Below, piece after piece: positions 9,455 through 18,350 of a DNA stretch of 64,000 bases (positions are counted from its first letter, which is position 1; every line of letters begins with the position of its first letter). The notes beneath the pieces are model-generated. The model saw only the letters and a program-made list of their open reading frames with translations. It was not told the origin of the DNA and did not search any database. The stretch is from NCBI GenBank assembly GCA_938083445.1, contig CALKCP010000015.1:1-64000 (forward strand). Direction: 5' to 3'. The position numbers and the translations under genes were made by a program. The stretch is from an uncultured Ulvibacter sp. Lineage in GTDB: Bacteria; Bacteroidota; Bacteroidia; Flavobacteriales; Flavobacteriaceae.

Positions 9455-10162
9455 TTATTCATTCACAAACACCAAACAGTGTTGCCATGGAAGGTTACTT
9501 GTATTTTTTTTAAACCTAAAGCCCGCGGCTTCCAATTCTTTAACCGCCTGTTTCTCGCTCATTTTATGCACCTCCTTAATAGGCACACTCATATCTTCGG
9601 CACGATATTCAATTAAATAGATGGTCCCGTTTGGGCGCAATGCCTTTTTTATGGAAGCAATCATTTCTTTTGGATAGCTAAACTCATGATATACATCGAC
9701 CATAAGTATTTTATCTACAGAATTTTCGGGCAAATTGACACTTTTCTCACTCCCTTTTACAACAGCTATATTGTCAATTTCCAAATTCTCTATACGGTAA
9801 TCCATCACAGCTAACATTTCATCTTGAATGTCAACGGCATAGACAAATACATCGGTATCTAATGAGGCTATTTTAAAAGCATGATACCCCGACCCTGCAC
9901 CAATATCTGCAATGGTGTCTCCTGGCTTAATATCCATATTCTTTAACAGCTTCAACGAGTTTTCTTCTGCTTCACGTTCAGGGCGATTTAACCACTCCAT
10001 GCCTTCAAAACCCATTACATGAGCAATTTCTCTTCCCATATACCATTTACTAGTGCCGTTAGGGTCGCCTTTTTTATAGCTGTATGTTTCTGTAGAATTT
10101 GAATTTTGAGCGGACAAACTATTGGTCAAGAATAGTAGCACGAGAAGAAGAATCTTTTTCAT
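9455..10162 (-). CDS. Exported class I SAM-dependent methyltransferase-like protein
   Basis: 235 residues with a clear signal peptide (MKKILLLVLLFLTNSLSAQ) and a Rossmann-fold methyltransferase domain. Motif I is ADIGAGSGYHAF (about residues 83-94), followed by an acidic VDIQDEML turn, DKILMVDVYHEF (motif IV region) and LRPNGTIYLIEY. An N-terminal region WYMGREIAHVMGFEGMEWL precedes the fold. The oddity is location: SAM is cytoplasmic, yet the protein appears to be sent to the periplasm. Substrate is unknown. It is a single gene, convergent with the stress-protein gene. A hairpin with 8-bp arms lies about 70 bp upstream of its start. Confidence 0.8.
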   Translation of the reverse strand: MKKILLLVLLFLTNSLSAQNSNSTETYSYKKGDPNGTSKWYMGREIAHVMGFEGMEWLNRPEREAEENSLKLLKNMDIKPGDTIADIGAGSGYHAFKIASLDTDVFVYAVDIQDEMLAVMDYRIENLEIDNIAVVKGSEKSVNLPENSVDKILMVDVYHEFSYPKEMIASIKKALRPNGTIYLIEYRAEDMSVPIKEVHKMSEKQAVKELEAAGFRFKKNTSNLPWQHCLVFVNE

Positions 10163-10487
10163 AATGTCGGTTTAAAGAAATCGCTGTGATGTATTTATTT
10201 TTTTACCCGCAATATCGTTCGAAATGGGATACGAGCACATTCAAAAAAGTGGTGCTCGTCTTAAATGCGATTAAATCGACACTAATATAACCGAATATAC
10301 ACGATAAGAAAAACACTGTTTAGTTTAATTCAATTTACCTTAGCAGCACTCTTGATACAATATAATTAGATCTAAGAAACACTAAGGTCTGAAATGCAAA
10401 ACAGCTTCGGGATAAACTTCTCGCCCAACATTCATTTTTCTAAAATGAAAAATCCCAATCTAAATTTAGATTGGGATTAAAATTCTG
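10163..10487. other. Intergenic stretch with an inverted repeat
   Basis: No gene seen in about 325 bp between the methyltransferase and tRNA-Gln. It contains an inverted repeat, ACGAGCAC (10231-10238) and GTGCTCGT (10252-10259) with a 13-nt spacer, upstream of the methyltransferase. It also holds the tRNA terminator described separately. Confidence 0.5.
10451..10478 (-). terminator. Terminator downstream of tRNA-Gln
   Basis: A perfect 28-bp palindrome with arms AATCCCAATCTAAA and its complement, starting about 10 bp after the tRNA 3' end on the minus strand and followed there by an imperfect T-rich tract (TTTCATTTTA). Confidence 0.75.
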
Positions 10488-10560
10488 TTGGCCCACTAGG
10501 GCTCGAACCTAGACTCTTCTATACCAAAAACAGACGTGTTGCCAGTTACACCATGGGCCA
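10488..10560 (-). tRNA. tRNA-Gln (anticodon UUG)
   Basis: A full cloverleaf on the minus strand: acceptor TGGCCCA/TGGGCCA, D arm GTGT...ACAC, anticodon stem TCTGT/ATAGA with loop TTTTGGT (anticodon TTG), T arm CTAGG TTCGAGC CCTAG, discriminator A. The U1-A72 end is typical of tRNA-Gln. CCA is not encoded. Confidence 0.96.
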
Positions 10561-10785
10561 TTCCAAAGGTTAAGGGCCTTCGCCCTCCTAAAGCTCACAT
10601 AGCGTAATCTTAGGAGGCGCAAATTTAATACAAACTTTGTTTTGCACAAACAATTTCTGATAAAAATATATGTCACAAGAGTTTTAAGAATAAAATATCC
10701 TCCTACTTCAAGCGTTACCATTATTTTATAGGCTAATTATTTTATATTATTAGTAAATTCGCATGAATTAAAATCACACGTAGAT

Positions 10786-13700
10786 ATGGGTTCTTTCAAC
10801 TTTAAAAAGTGGAATAACATTTTAGGATGGGGCGTTTTTACTATCGCCTTGATTACCTATTGGCTAACTGTTGAACCAACGGCTAGCTTTTGGGACGCTG
10901 GAGAATACATTACTACGGCAAGCAACCTAGAAGTCGGTCATCCTCCAGGAGCACCTCTCTATCAAATTTTAGGAGCGTTTTTCTCCATCTTTGCTATGGG
11001 GGCTACTAAAATAGCACTAACCATTAATTTGATGTCGGTTTTCGCAAGTGCCTTTACCATTCTTTTTATGTTTTGGTCACTAACCATACTGCTCTCAAAT
11101 ATAGTTTCAAAAAACAAAGAATTAGATGCGAATAATCAAATCGCTATTCTCGGTAGTGCGGTCATTGGATCACTATCATTTGCATTTACAGATAGTTTTT
11201 GGTTTAACGCTGTTGAAGCTGAAGTATACGCAATGGCCACTACAATTATGTCTGCCCTATTTTATGTCGCGCTTCGTTGGGAACGAGATATGAATACCCC
11301 TCGAGGAGATAGGTGGGTCATTTTAATTGCCTTCATTATCGGACTCTCATTTGGGGTGCATTTCTTGGGCTTATTGACCATTCCAGCAATCGGATTTCTG
11401 TACTTTTTTAAGAATTACAAAACTGTAACCGTTAAAAATTTCCTCATTGCCAATGTAGTTATGGTAGCGATACTCTTCTTCATATTCAAGTTACTGCTTC
11501 CTATGACAATGAAGTTTTTTAGTGGCTCCGAATTGTTTTTCGTCAATAGTATGGGGATGCCATTTAATTCTGGCACCATCATAGCTGCCTTTTTATTTTT
11601 GGGCGCCTCCTATTTTTTACTAAAATTCACACGAAAGAAACACTTCACCCAACTAAACACACTGGTCCTTTGTATTCTTTTTATATTAATCGGTTTTTCG
11701 AGTTGGATAATGTTACCTATTCGAGCGAACGCCGGGACAGTGATTAATGAGAATAATCCGAATAATGCCCGTGAACTTTTAGCATATTACAATCGGGAGC
11801 AGTATCCAGAGACGCACTTATTCTACGGCCCTATGTTTACCGAAAACTATGCTGGTTTGGACATAGATAGCCCCTATAAAGACGATAAGCCAAAATATGA
11901 AAAGGACGAGAAAACAGGAAAATATATCATTGTAAACGATTACAAAAATGCCGTTCAGAATTTCGACAATAACCATAAGGCACTGCTGCCTAGAATGTGG
12001 AGCACTGAAAATGCCAGAAATTATTTAGAGTTTACAGATGGTTTAAAGTTTAGTATTAAGGGGGATTACCTCAACGAACCCCGACTCATAGAAGAGGTCA
12101 ATAAATTTAAACAAGCCTATAACAAAGGATTAGTAGACAGTGATGATTACCATTCCTTTATGACCGATTTTGGACCTTTCATGGATATTGAAAAGCCTGG
12201 GTTTTTACAAAATATGAGGTTTATGTTCGAGTATCAGTTTGGGTATATGTATTGGCGCTATTTTATGTGGAATTTTAGTGGAAGACAAGACGACGTCCAA
12301 GGAGAATATACCAATCAGCATGGGAATTGGCTCAGCGGAATAAAATTTATTGATGAATTAAGAATTGGATCTCAGGACAATTTACCCTCGGATCTTAAAA
12401 ACAACAGAGCAAGAAATACCTATTACTTCCTTCCGCTTATTCTGGGAATCATCGGCCTAGTGTTTCATTATAAAAAGGATAGAAAAAACTTCTGGGTGCT
12501 CTTGGTGTATTTCCTTTTTATGGGACTGGCTCTAAAAGTATACCTTAACGAAAGACCTTTTGAACCAAGGGAAAGAGACTATGCACTCGTAGGTTCTTTC
12601 TATGTTTTTTCAATTTGGATAGGTTTTGGTGTTTATGCGCTCTATGAACTACTAAAGGAGTACGTGAAACCTAAGGTCGCCATCCCCATCGTTTTAACAG
12701 TAACGGCTCTAGCAGTTCCAACGCTGCTTATTTCCCAAAACTGGGACGATCACGATCGTTCGAATAGGTATACTGCGCAATCTATGGCAAAGATGTATCT
12801 CGATTCCTGCGATGAAAACGCGATGCTCTTTACCATTGGAGATAACGACACTTTTGCCTTGTGGTACGCACAAGGAATTGAAGAGTACCGTCAGGACGTG
12901 CGTGTTATCAACACCAGTCTTTTTGCCACCGATTGGTACATTGACGACATGAAGAAGAAGGCGTATAGCAGCGATCCTATTCCGTCGCAGCTTACGCATG
13001 ATAAATACAGATTTGGCACACGAGATTATATTGTCTTTCAAAAAACAAAACAGGACACCATCGATATTAAAACCTGGATGAAATGGGTGGCAGATGACAG
13101 CCCTGTGACAAAACTCGAAATGAACAGTGGTGTTTTTGCCAATTCATTCCCATCAAAAGTGATTCGTGTTCCTGTTGACAAAGAAGCGGTTTTAAAAAAT
13201 GGCATTGTTTCTCAAGAAGATGCCGATCAAATAGTACCTTATATAGACATTACATTAAAAGGGGACTTCATCTATAAAAACCGGCTGTTAATGCTCGACA
13301 TTATTGCTAATAATAACTGGGAACGTCCTATTTATTTTAGCGGTGGCAGTTACGGCGACGATGACTATTTATGGATGAAAGATTACCTCCAATTAGAAGG
13401 AGTAGTTTATAAACTTGTACCGATTCGCACCAAGGTGAACCCCAGAAATCCTTTCGACATGGGTCGTATTGACAGCGACAAAATGTTCGACATTGTAATG
13501 GCTTGGAATTGGGGCAATAGCGGAAGCCTCGACATTTATCACGATACTGAAACCCGAAGAAATGGTATTACCTACAGAAGTAATATTGCGCGTCTGGCGG
13601 AAGCACTCATCAATGAAGGGAAACTAGATAAAGCTGAAAAGGTACTTGACCTAGCTATGGAAAAAATGCCTATCGACTTGTTTGAATACTATTCCTTATT

Positions 13701-14082
13701 AGAGCCCTTTATTGCCGGGTATTACGAAGTAAACAAGCCCGAAAAAGCGCGTGAAGTATATTATGCTACCTCAAAAAAGTATCAAGAAAAACTTCTTTAT
13801 TACAGTGGTATGAAGGTGACAACTCAGTACGGCATTGCAGATGAAATTATTAGTGACATGGAGCGATATAGAGGTTTAATAGATGTTTTAATCGCAAAAG
13901 ATTCTGAAGAAATGGCACGTGCAGAAGCAGATACGTTTAATGATTATCTTAGACTATTCCGTCATTTTTATTCTGAAGATGAGGGAATGGACTTGGATAA
14001 AGAACTACCGCAAGACTCAACGATGACGATTCCTGTAGACTCCTCCACGCTTCTTGATGCTGCAGACCTACCGGCAAATTAA
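10786..14082 (+). CDS. DUF2723 (TMEM260-like) multi-pass membrane protein, putative protein O-mannosyltransferase
   Basis: 1098 residues. The N-terminal half has around ten hydrophobic segments typical of GT-C glycosyltransferases, with the first periplasmic loop reading EPTASFWDAGEYITTA then VGHPPGAP; the acidic residues there are the likely catalytic area. A middle extracytoplasmic region (about 330-540) is followed by more membrane segments (about 545-650) and a long soluble C-terminal region with TPR-like helices (LINEGKLDKAEKVLDLAMEK). The DUF2723 family includes human TMEM260, reported as an ER protein O-mannosyltransferase, so transfer of a lipid-linked sugar onto exported proteins is a reasonable inference. 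Bacterial substrates are unknown. A NodB deacetylase gene follows 20 bp downstream, probably in the same transcript. Confidence 0.85.
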   Translation: MGSFNFKKWNNILGWGVFTIALITYWLTVEPTASFWDAGEYITTASNLEVGHPPGAPLYQILGAFFSIFAMGATKIALTINLMSVFASAFTILFMFWSLTILLSNIVSKNKELDANNQIAILGSAVIGSLSFAFTDSFWFNAVEAEVYAMATTIMSALFYVALRWERDMNTPRGDRWVILIAFIIGLSFGVHFLGLLTIPAIGFLYFFKNYKTVTVKNFLIANVVMVAILFFIFKLLLPMTMKFFSGSELFFVNSMGMPFNSGTIIAAFLFLGASYFLLKFTRKKHFTQLNTLVLCILFILIGFSSWIMLPIRANAGTVINENNPNNARELLAYYNREQYPETHLFYGPMFTENYAGLDIDSPYKDDKPKYEKDEKTGKYIIVNDYKNAVQNFDNNHKALLPRMWSTENARNYLEFTDGLKFSIKGDYLNEPRLIEEVNKFKQAYNKGLVDSDDYHSFMTDFGPFMDIEKPGFLQNMRFMFEYQFGYMYWRYFMWNFSGRQDDVQGEYTNQHGNWLSGIKFIDELRIGSQDNLPSDLKNNRARNTYYFLPLILGIIGLVFHYKKDRKNFWVLLVYFLFMGLALKVYLNERPFEPRERDYALVGSFYVFSIWIGFGVYALYELLKEYVKPKVAIPIVLTVTALAVPTLLISQNWDDHDRSNRYTAQSMAKMYLDSCDENAMLFTIGDNDTFALWYAQGIEEYRQDVRVINTSLFATDWYIDDMKKKAYSSDPIPSQLTHDKYRFGTRDYIVFQKTKQDTIDIKTWMKWVADDSPVTKLEMNSGVFANSFPSKVIRVPVDKEAVLKNGIVSQEDADQIVPYIDITLKGDFIYKNRLLMLDIIANNNWERPIYFSGGSYGDDDYLWMKDYLQLEGVVYKLVPIRTKVNPRNPFDMGRIDSDKMFDIVMAWNWGNSGSLDIYHDTETRRNGITYRSNIARLAEALINEGKLDKAEKVLDLAMEKMPIDLFEYYSLLEPFIAGYYEVNKPEKAREVYYATSKKYQEKLLYYSGMKVTTQYGIADEIISDMERYRGLIDVLIAKDSEEMARAEADTFNDYLRLFRHFYSEDEGMDLDKELPQDSTMTIPVDSSTLLDAADLPAN

Positions 14083-14102
14083 CCTGGAATGGATTATGTG
14101 TT

Positions 14103-14771
14103 ATGATACAGTGGCATAAGACACCCAAACTAGTTCAGCGGATGTTTCCAAAACGAATTTGGACATTTCCGAAAGAAAGCAGCACTGTTTTCCTAAGCTT
14201 CGATGACGGACCCATTTCTACGATAACACCATGGGTAATTCGGGAGCTGAAAAGATACGATGCAAAAGCAACCTTTTTTTGCATCGGCGAAAACATTCAA
14301 AAACATCCTGCTATTTTTAAAACGCTTATTACTGAAGGCCACGGCATCGGCAACCACACCTTTAATCATCTGAACGGATGGAAGACCAAGGTTTCTGATT
14401 ATGTCAAAAATGTTGCTTTATCTGAAACTGAAGCGAATAAATGGCGTGAAGATAAAAGCGTCAACACCCCTCAGCTACGCTCCAACATGAACCCATCATT
14501 ATTTAGACCTCCCTATGGAAAAATGACAGGCAAACAAGCAAACATACTTCAAGAAAAAGGTTTCAAAATTATTATGTGGGATATTCTTAGCGAAGACTAT
14601 AATACTTCTGTTTCCGAAGAAGAGTGCCTTCAGAATGTATTAACCAATATTGCACCCGGCAGTATTGTAGTTTTTCATGACAGTTTAAAAGCGGAGAAAA
14701 ACCTACGCTATGCATTGCCCAAAGTGTTGGACTTTATTAGCAAAAAAGGTTGGAAGTGCGAAAAAATGTGA
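14103..14771 (+). CDS. Polysaccharide deacetylase (NodB homology domain, CE4)
   Basis: 222 residues forming essentially one NodB domain. All five family motifs are visible: SFDDGP (metal-binding and base Asp), GNHTFNH (H-x3-H zinc ligands), LFRPPYGK, a MWDILSEDY segment and IVVFHDS with the final His. The protein should be a metal-dependent deacetylase acting on N-acetylated glycans such as peptidoglycan or a surface polymer. There is no clear signal peptide, so either it acts in the cytoplasm or its export is unconventional. It follows the DUF2723 gene by 20 bp and is convergent with the thioredoxin-like gene. Substrate cannot be told from sequence. Confidence 0.92.
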   Translation: MIQWHKTPKLVQRMFPKRIWTFPKESSTVFLSFDDGPISTITPWVIRELKRYDAKATFFCIGENIQKHPAIFKTLITEGHGIGNHTFNHLNGWKTKVSDYVKNVALSETEANKWREDKSVNTPQLRSNMNPSLFRPPYGKMTGKQANILQEKGFKIIMWDILSEDYNTSVSEEECLQNVLTNIAPGSIVVFHDSLKAEKNLRYALPKVLDFISKKGWKCEKM

Positions 14772-14796
14772 AAACGTATGTATTTAAGAAATAGCG

Positions 14797-15093
14797 CTAA
14801 AGGTATTCTTTCACAAGACCTATAAGTGTATTGGCGTCTTGCTCTCCACTTTGCCTCCATTTCATTTCGCCATTCTTATAGATCATGAGGGTAGGTAAGC
14901 CTTTTACTCGAAGTGCTTCTGCCAAGGCCTCATTTTTTTCTACATCAATTTTAATCACACGTGCCTTGTCTCCTAGCGCAGCAGCAACATCGCGCAAAAC
15001 AGGGTGCATCCCCTTACAGGCATCATCCCAAACGGCATAAAAGTCTAATAAAACCGGAACTCTGGTTTCAATTAATTCTCCAAATTTTGACAT
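14797..15093 (-). CDS. Thioredoxin-fold protein with degenerate active site
   Basis: 98 residues covering a complete thioredoxin fold: PVLLDFYAVWDDACKG, then KIDVEKNEALAEALRVKGLPTLMIYKNGE with the conserved cis-Pro. The usual WCxxC is replaced by WDDAC, so the first, nucleophilic cysteine is Asp and only the second is kept. Ordinary dithiol reductase activity is therefore unlikely; a binding, chaperone-like or monothiol role is possible. No signal peptide, so cytoplasmic. It is a single gene with its own candidate promoter at 15125-15153. The overall fold is well preserved, so it looks like a maintained variant and not a decaying gene. Confidence 0.9.
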   Translation of the reverse strand: MSKFGELIETRVPVLLDFYAVWDDACKGMHPVLRDVAAALGDKARVIKIDVEKNEALAEALRVKGLPTLMIYKNGEMKWRQSGEQDANTLIGLVKEYL

Positions 15094-15124
15094 TTATCTA
15101 ATGTATTACTTGCGTATTGATATA

Positions 15125-15153
15125 CAAATATAGCATTTCCACCGTAATAACAA
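15125..15153 (-). promoter_or_regulatory. Candidate promoter of the thioredoxin-like gene
   Basis: On the minus strand TTG (15153-15151) and TATATTTG (15132-15125) are 18 bp apart, 32 bp before the ATG. The rest of the roughly 296-bp interval up to the GH92 start shows no gene. Confidence 0.65.
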
Positions 15154-15389
15154 CATCTAAGCCATTTTAGGCTTTACTTTTAATTGAATAACCTTGTATT
15201 TAGACCCCATTCCGAAGTGCCTGCCCACTTAAAGAAAGCTGAAAATTACCTGCCTTCTTTAGTATCTATCCCTTCATAGGCGATGGATCGTGACTCATGA
15301 ACATTTTCATGGTAAATTATATTGCAAACTAGTCCCACTTGAAGGTACTTTAATGCATTTTTAGTATCTTTTGCTCTGAGAATTTTACA

Positions 15390-18314
15390 ATGAAAAAAAC
15401 ACACTATTTTTTTATGCTAATGAGTTTCATTAGTTGCTCTAACCAAGAAAAAGACACACCAGCTCAAAAGGACAAATCCTTAACTTCTTATGTAAACACA
15501 TTCATTGGCACGGGAGGACATGGACACACCTACCCCGGCGCTACGATGCCTTTCGGAATGATGCAATTAAGTCCAGATACACGGCTGGATGGTTGGGATG
15601 GCTGTAGCGGGTATCACTATAGTGACAGTTATATTTACGGGTTTTCACACACCCACCTTAGTGGCACCGGCGTTAGTGATTACGGTGACATACTATTGAT
15701 GCCAACAGACTCGCTCTCTTTTAACAATGGCGCAAATGGCGAAAAAGGGTATCGATCCCAGTTTTCTCATGAAACGGAAGTTGCCTCCCCAGGCTATTAT
15801 AAAGTGCATTTAGACGCAACAGATATTGATGTAGAGCTTACTGTAACCGCTCGCGCTGGGATGCATAAATACACCTACCCTTCTTCAGAAAACCAAAAAC
15901 TAATATTAGATTTAGAACATCGGGATCAGTTTTTGGACCTTAATATTACAGATGTTTCGAAATACGAAGTAAAGGGCTATCGTTTTTCTCAAGCCTGGGC
16001 CGAAGACCAGCGGTTATATTTCCACATTAGGTTTTCGCACGCTGTTGATGTTCCAACGTATTTTCAAAGAGGTTCCGACAGTCGAAATCGTATGGGAGGA
16101 TACCAATTTATAAATCCGCTCAATGATCCTGTATTTGTATCCATAGGTATTTCGGCGGTTGACGAGGAAGGCGCCCGTAAAAACTTAGAAGCTGAGATTG
16201 GTGATAAGAGCTTTGCGCAACTTAAAACCGAGGCCAATGCTGTCTGGGAAAAACAACTTGAAAAAATAGTCGTCGAAAGTCCAAATGAAGATGAAAAGAC
16301 CATTTTCTATTCGTCTTTATACCATACGATGCTCGCTCCGAATCTGTATCAGGATGTGGACGGGCGTTACCGCGGAATGGATTTAGAAATCCACCAAACT
16401 GTCGATTTCGATTATTATACAGTCTTTTCCCTTTGGGATACCTATCGGGCGGCTCATCCGCTTTACACCATTATTGAGCAAGAGCGAACCAACCATTTTA
16501 TAAACACTTTTTTAGCGAAATATGATGAAGGAGGGATTATGCCAATTTGGGATCTTTCAGCAAATTATACTGGCTGCATGATTGGCTATCACGCCGTACC
16601 CGTTATTGCAGATGCCTATTTAAAAGGAATTCGGTCTTATGATACTGAAAAAGCTTTTACGGCTATGAAACACAGTGCTTTTCAAGACAAACTAGGATTG
16701 AAATCATATAAAGAACTGGGCTATATACCTGTTGAGGAGGAAAGTGAATCTGTCTCTAAGACCCTTGAATATGCCTACGATGATTGGACCATCGCACAAA
16801 TGGCAAAAGCCTTAGGGAAACAAGAGGATTACAAGCTTTTTTCTGAAAGAGCTCAAAACTATAAAAACATCATGGATCCAGAAACGAACTTTGCTCGAGG
16901 ACGTTTCCGAAATACCTGGTTTGCACCCTTCGACCCTTATGAAGTGAACTTTAATTATACGGAAGCCAATGCCTGGCAATATAGTATGTATGTTCCGCAG
17001 GATATTAGTGGATTAATGAAGCTAATGGGCGGAAAAGCCGTTTTAGAAAAACAATTAGACACTTTATTTGTGGCAAAAGCGGAGACTTCAGGAAGAGAGC
17101 AGGTTGATATAACCGGACTCATTGGTCAATATGCCCACGGTAATGAACCCAGTCATCATATGGCATATTTGTATAATTTTGTGAATACCCCTGCAAAAAC
17201 TCAGGAGAAGGTACATCAAATACGTGCCACCTTATACCAAAACACCCCAGACGGAATTTCAGGAAATGAAGACTGTGGACAAATGAGTGCATGGTATGTA
17301 TTTAGTTCTATGGGCTTCTATCCGGTTACTCCAGGTAGCAATCAATATATTATTGGAACACCATTGTTTCCAAAAGCGACGATTCATTTAGAAAGCGGCA
17401 AATCGTTCACAATCGTCGCTGAGAATATTTCTAAGACCAATAAATATATTGCTTCAGCTACTTTAAATGGCATGGACCTCAACAACAGTTATCTCAATCA
17501 CGGAGATATCGTACATGGTGGAAGCCTCGTTTTTAAAATGACTAATTCAGCTTCAGATTGGGGTACAAAAGATGAAAACATTCCCAAGACTGAAATCACC
17601 GAGCACTTAATTACTCCTGCGCCATTTATTGCTAAAGGGGAGGTGGCCTTTAAAAACAATACCCGTGTCGCCTTGGGCGTTGCCTCAGAAGCAACTCAAA
17701 TTTATTACAGTTTAGATGCTTCTGAATACATTAAATATAGAGAGCCATTTATAATTTCTGGCGATACCAATCTCAAGACATATGCTGAAAAAGAAGGTGT
17801 TAAGAGTGCCAGTCTTGCCACTCAATTTTACAAAATAGACCCCAACCTGAGCCTCGTCCTTGAAACCGATTATGCCAATCAATACAATGCTGGAGGCAGT
17901 AATGCATTGATCGACGGAATTCGTGGCACGCGAGATTTTAGAACTGGAGCTTGGCAAGGATATCAGAATAAAGACGTGATCGCTATTGTAGATGTTGGGA
18001 GTATAAAACCCATAGAGACAATCACCGTTAACTTTTTACAAGATCAAGGGAGTTGGATTTTTTACCCTACGGAAGTGGCATGTTATATTGCATCGGAGAA
18101 GTCGTTTACTGAAGGTGTCCCTGCTCAAAAAATAGCTGCAGAAGTTCGCTCTGAAGAATCAGAACTAAAAAGCATTCAGTTCGACATGAAAGGCGCTAAC
18201 GCTCGTTATATAAAAATAGTTGCTAAAAACCTGGGTGACCTTCCAACGTGGCACTTAGGAGCTCCTTTTAGTGGGAAGGCATGGGTATTTATAGATGAAA
18301 TTGAAGTTAAATAA
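15390..18314 (+). CDS. GH92 family alpha-mannosidase lipoprotein with hexosaminidase-type C-terminal tail
   Basis: 974 residues. A lipoprotein signal (about 1-17, SFISC) leads into the GH92 signature VNTFIGTGGHGHTYPGA then MPFGMMQLSPDTR. The (alpha/alpha)6 catalytic domain carries HGNEPSHHMAYLYN and GNEDCGQMSAWYVFSSMGFY, which hold the Glu and Asp expected for catalysis. GH92 enzymes are calcium-dependent exo-alpha-mannosidases, many acting on N-glycans or yeast mannan. After about residue 745 comes an extra tail: a chitobiase-C-like Ig domain (VAFKNNTRVAL...) and a discoidin-like module ending KAWVFIDEIEVK, an arrangement I associate with Bacteroidota GH20 hexosaminidases. It is followed 36 bp later by the glycosylasparaginase gene. 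Linkage specificity cannot be read from sequence. Confidence 0.93.
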   Translation: MKKTHYFFMLMSFISCSNQEKDTPAQKDKSLTSYVNTFIGTGGHGHTYPGATMPFGMMQLSPDTRLDGWDGCSGYHYSDSYIYGFSHTHLSGTGVSDYGDILLMPTDSLSFNNGANGEKGYRSQFSHETEVASPGYYKVHLDATDIDVELTVTARAGMHKYTYPSSENQKLILDLEHRDQFLDLNITDVSKYEVKGYRFSQAWAEDQRLYFHIRFSHAVDVPTYFQRGSDSRNRMGGYQFINPLNDPVFVSIGISAVDEEGARKNLEAEIGDKSFAQLKTEANAVWEKQLEKIVVESPNEDEKTIFYSSLYHTMLAPNLYQDVDGRYRGMDLEIHQTVDFDYYTVFSLWDTYRAAHPLYTIIEQERTNHFINTFLAKYDEGGIMPIWDLSANYTGCMIGYHAVPVIADAYLKGIRSYDTEKAFTAMKHSAFQDKLGLKSYKELGYIPVEEESESVSKTLEYAYDDWTIAQMAKALGKQEDYKLFSERAQNYKNIMDPETNFARGRFRNTWFAPFDPYEVNFNYTEANAWQYSMYVPQDISGLMKLMGGKAVLEKQLDTLFVAKAETSGREQVDITGLIGQYAHGNEPSHHMAYLYNFVNTPAKTQEKVHQIRATLYQNTPDGISGNEDCGQMSAWYVFSSMGFYPVTPGSNQYIIGTPLFPKATIHLESGKSFTIVAENISKTNKYIASATLNGMDLNNSYLNHGDIVHGGSLVFKMTNSASDWGTKDENIPKTEITEHLITPAPFIAKGEVAFKNNTRVALGVASEATQIYYSLDASEYIKYREPFIISGDTNLKTYAEKEGVKSASLATQFYKIDPNLSLVLETDYANQYNAGGSNALIDGIRGTRDFRTGAWQGYQNKDVIAIVDVGSIKPIETITVNFLQDQGSWIFYPTEVACYIASEKSFTEGVPAQKIAAEVRSEESELKSIQFDMKGANARYIKIVAKNLGDLPTWHLGAPFSGKAWVFIDEIEVK

Positions 18315-18350
18315 TAAAAGTATAGCAAACGATTGATTAAAATTAGAGTT

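Noticed and set aside
10509-10721. 70-residue minus-strand ORF
   Set aside because: It ends within tRNA-Gln and its C-terminal half is tRNA sequence read as protein; no family features.
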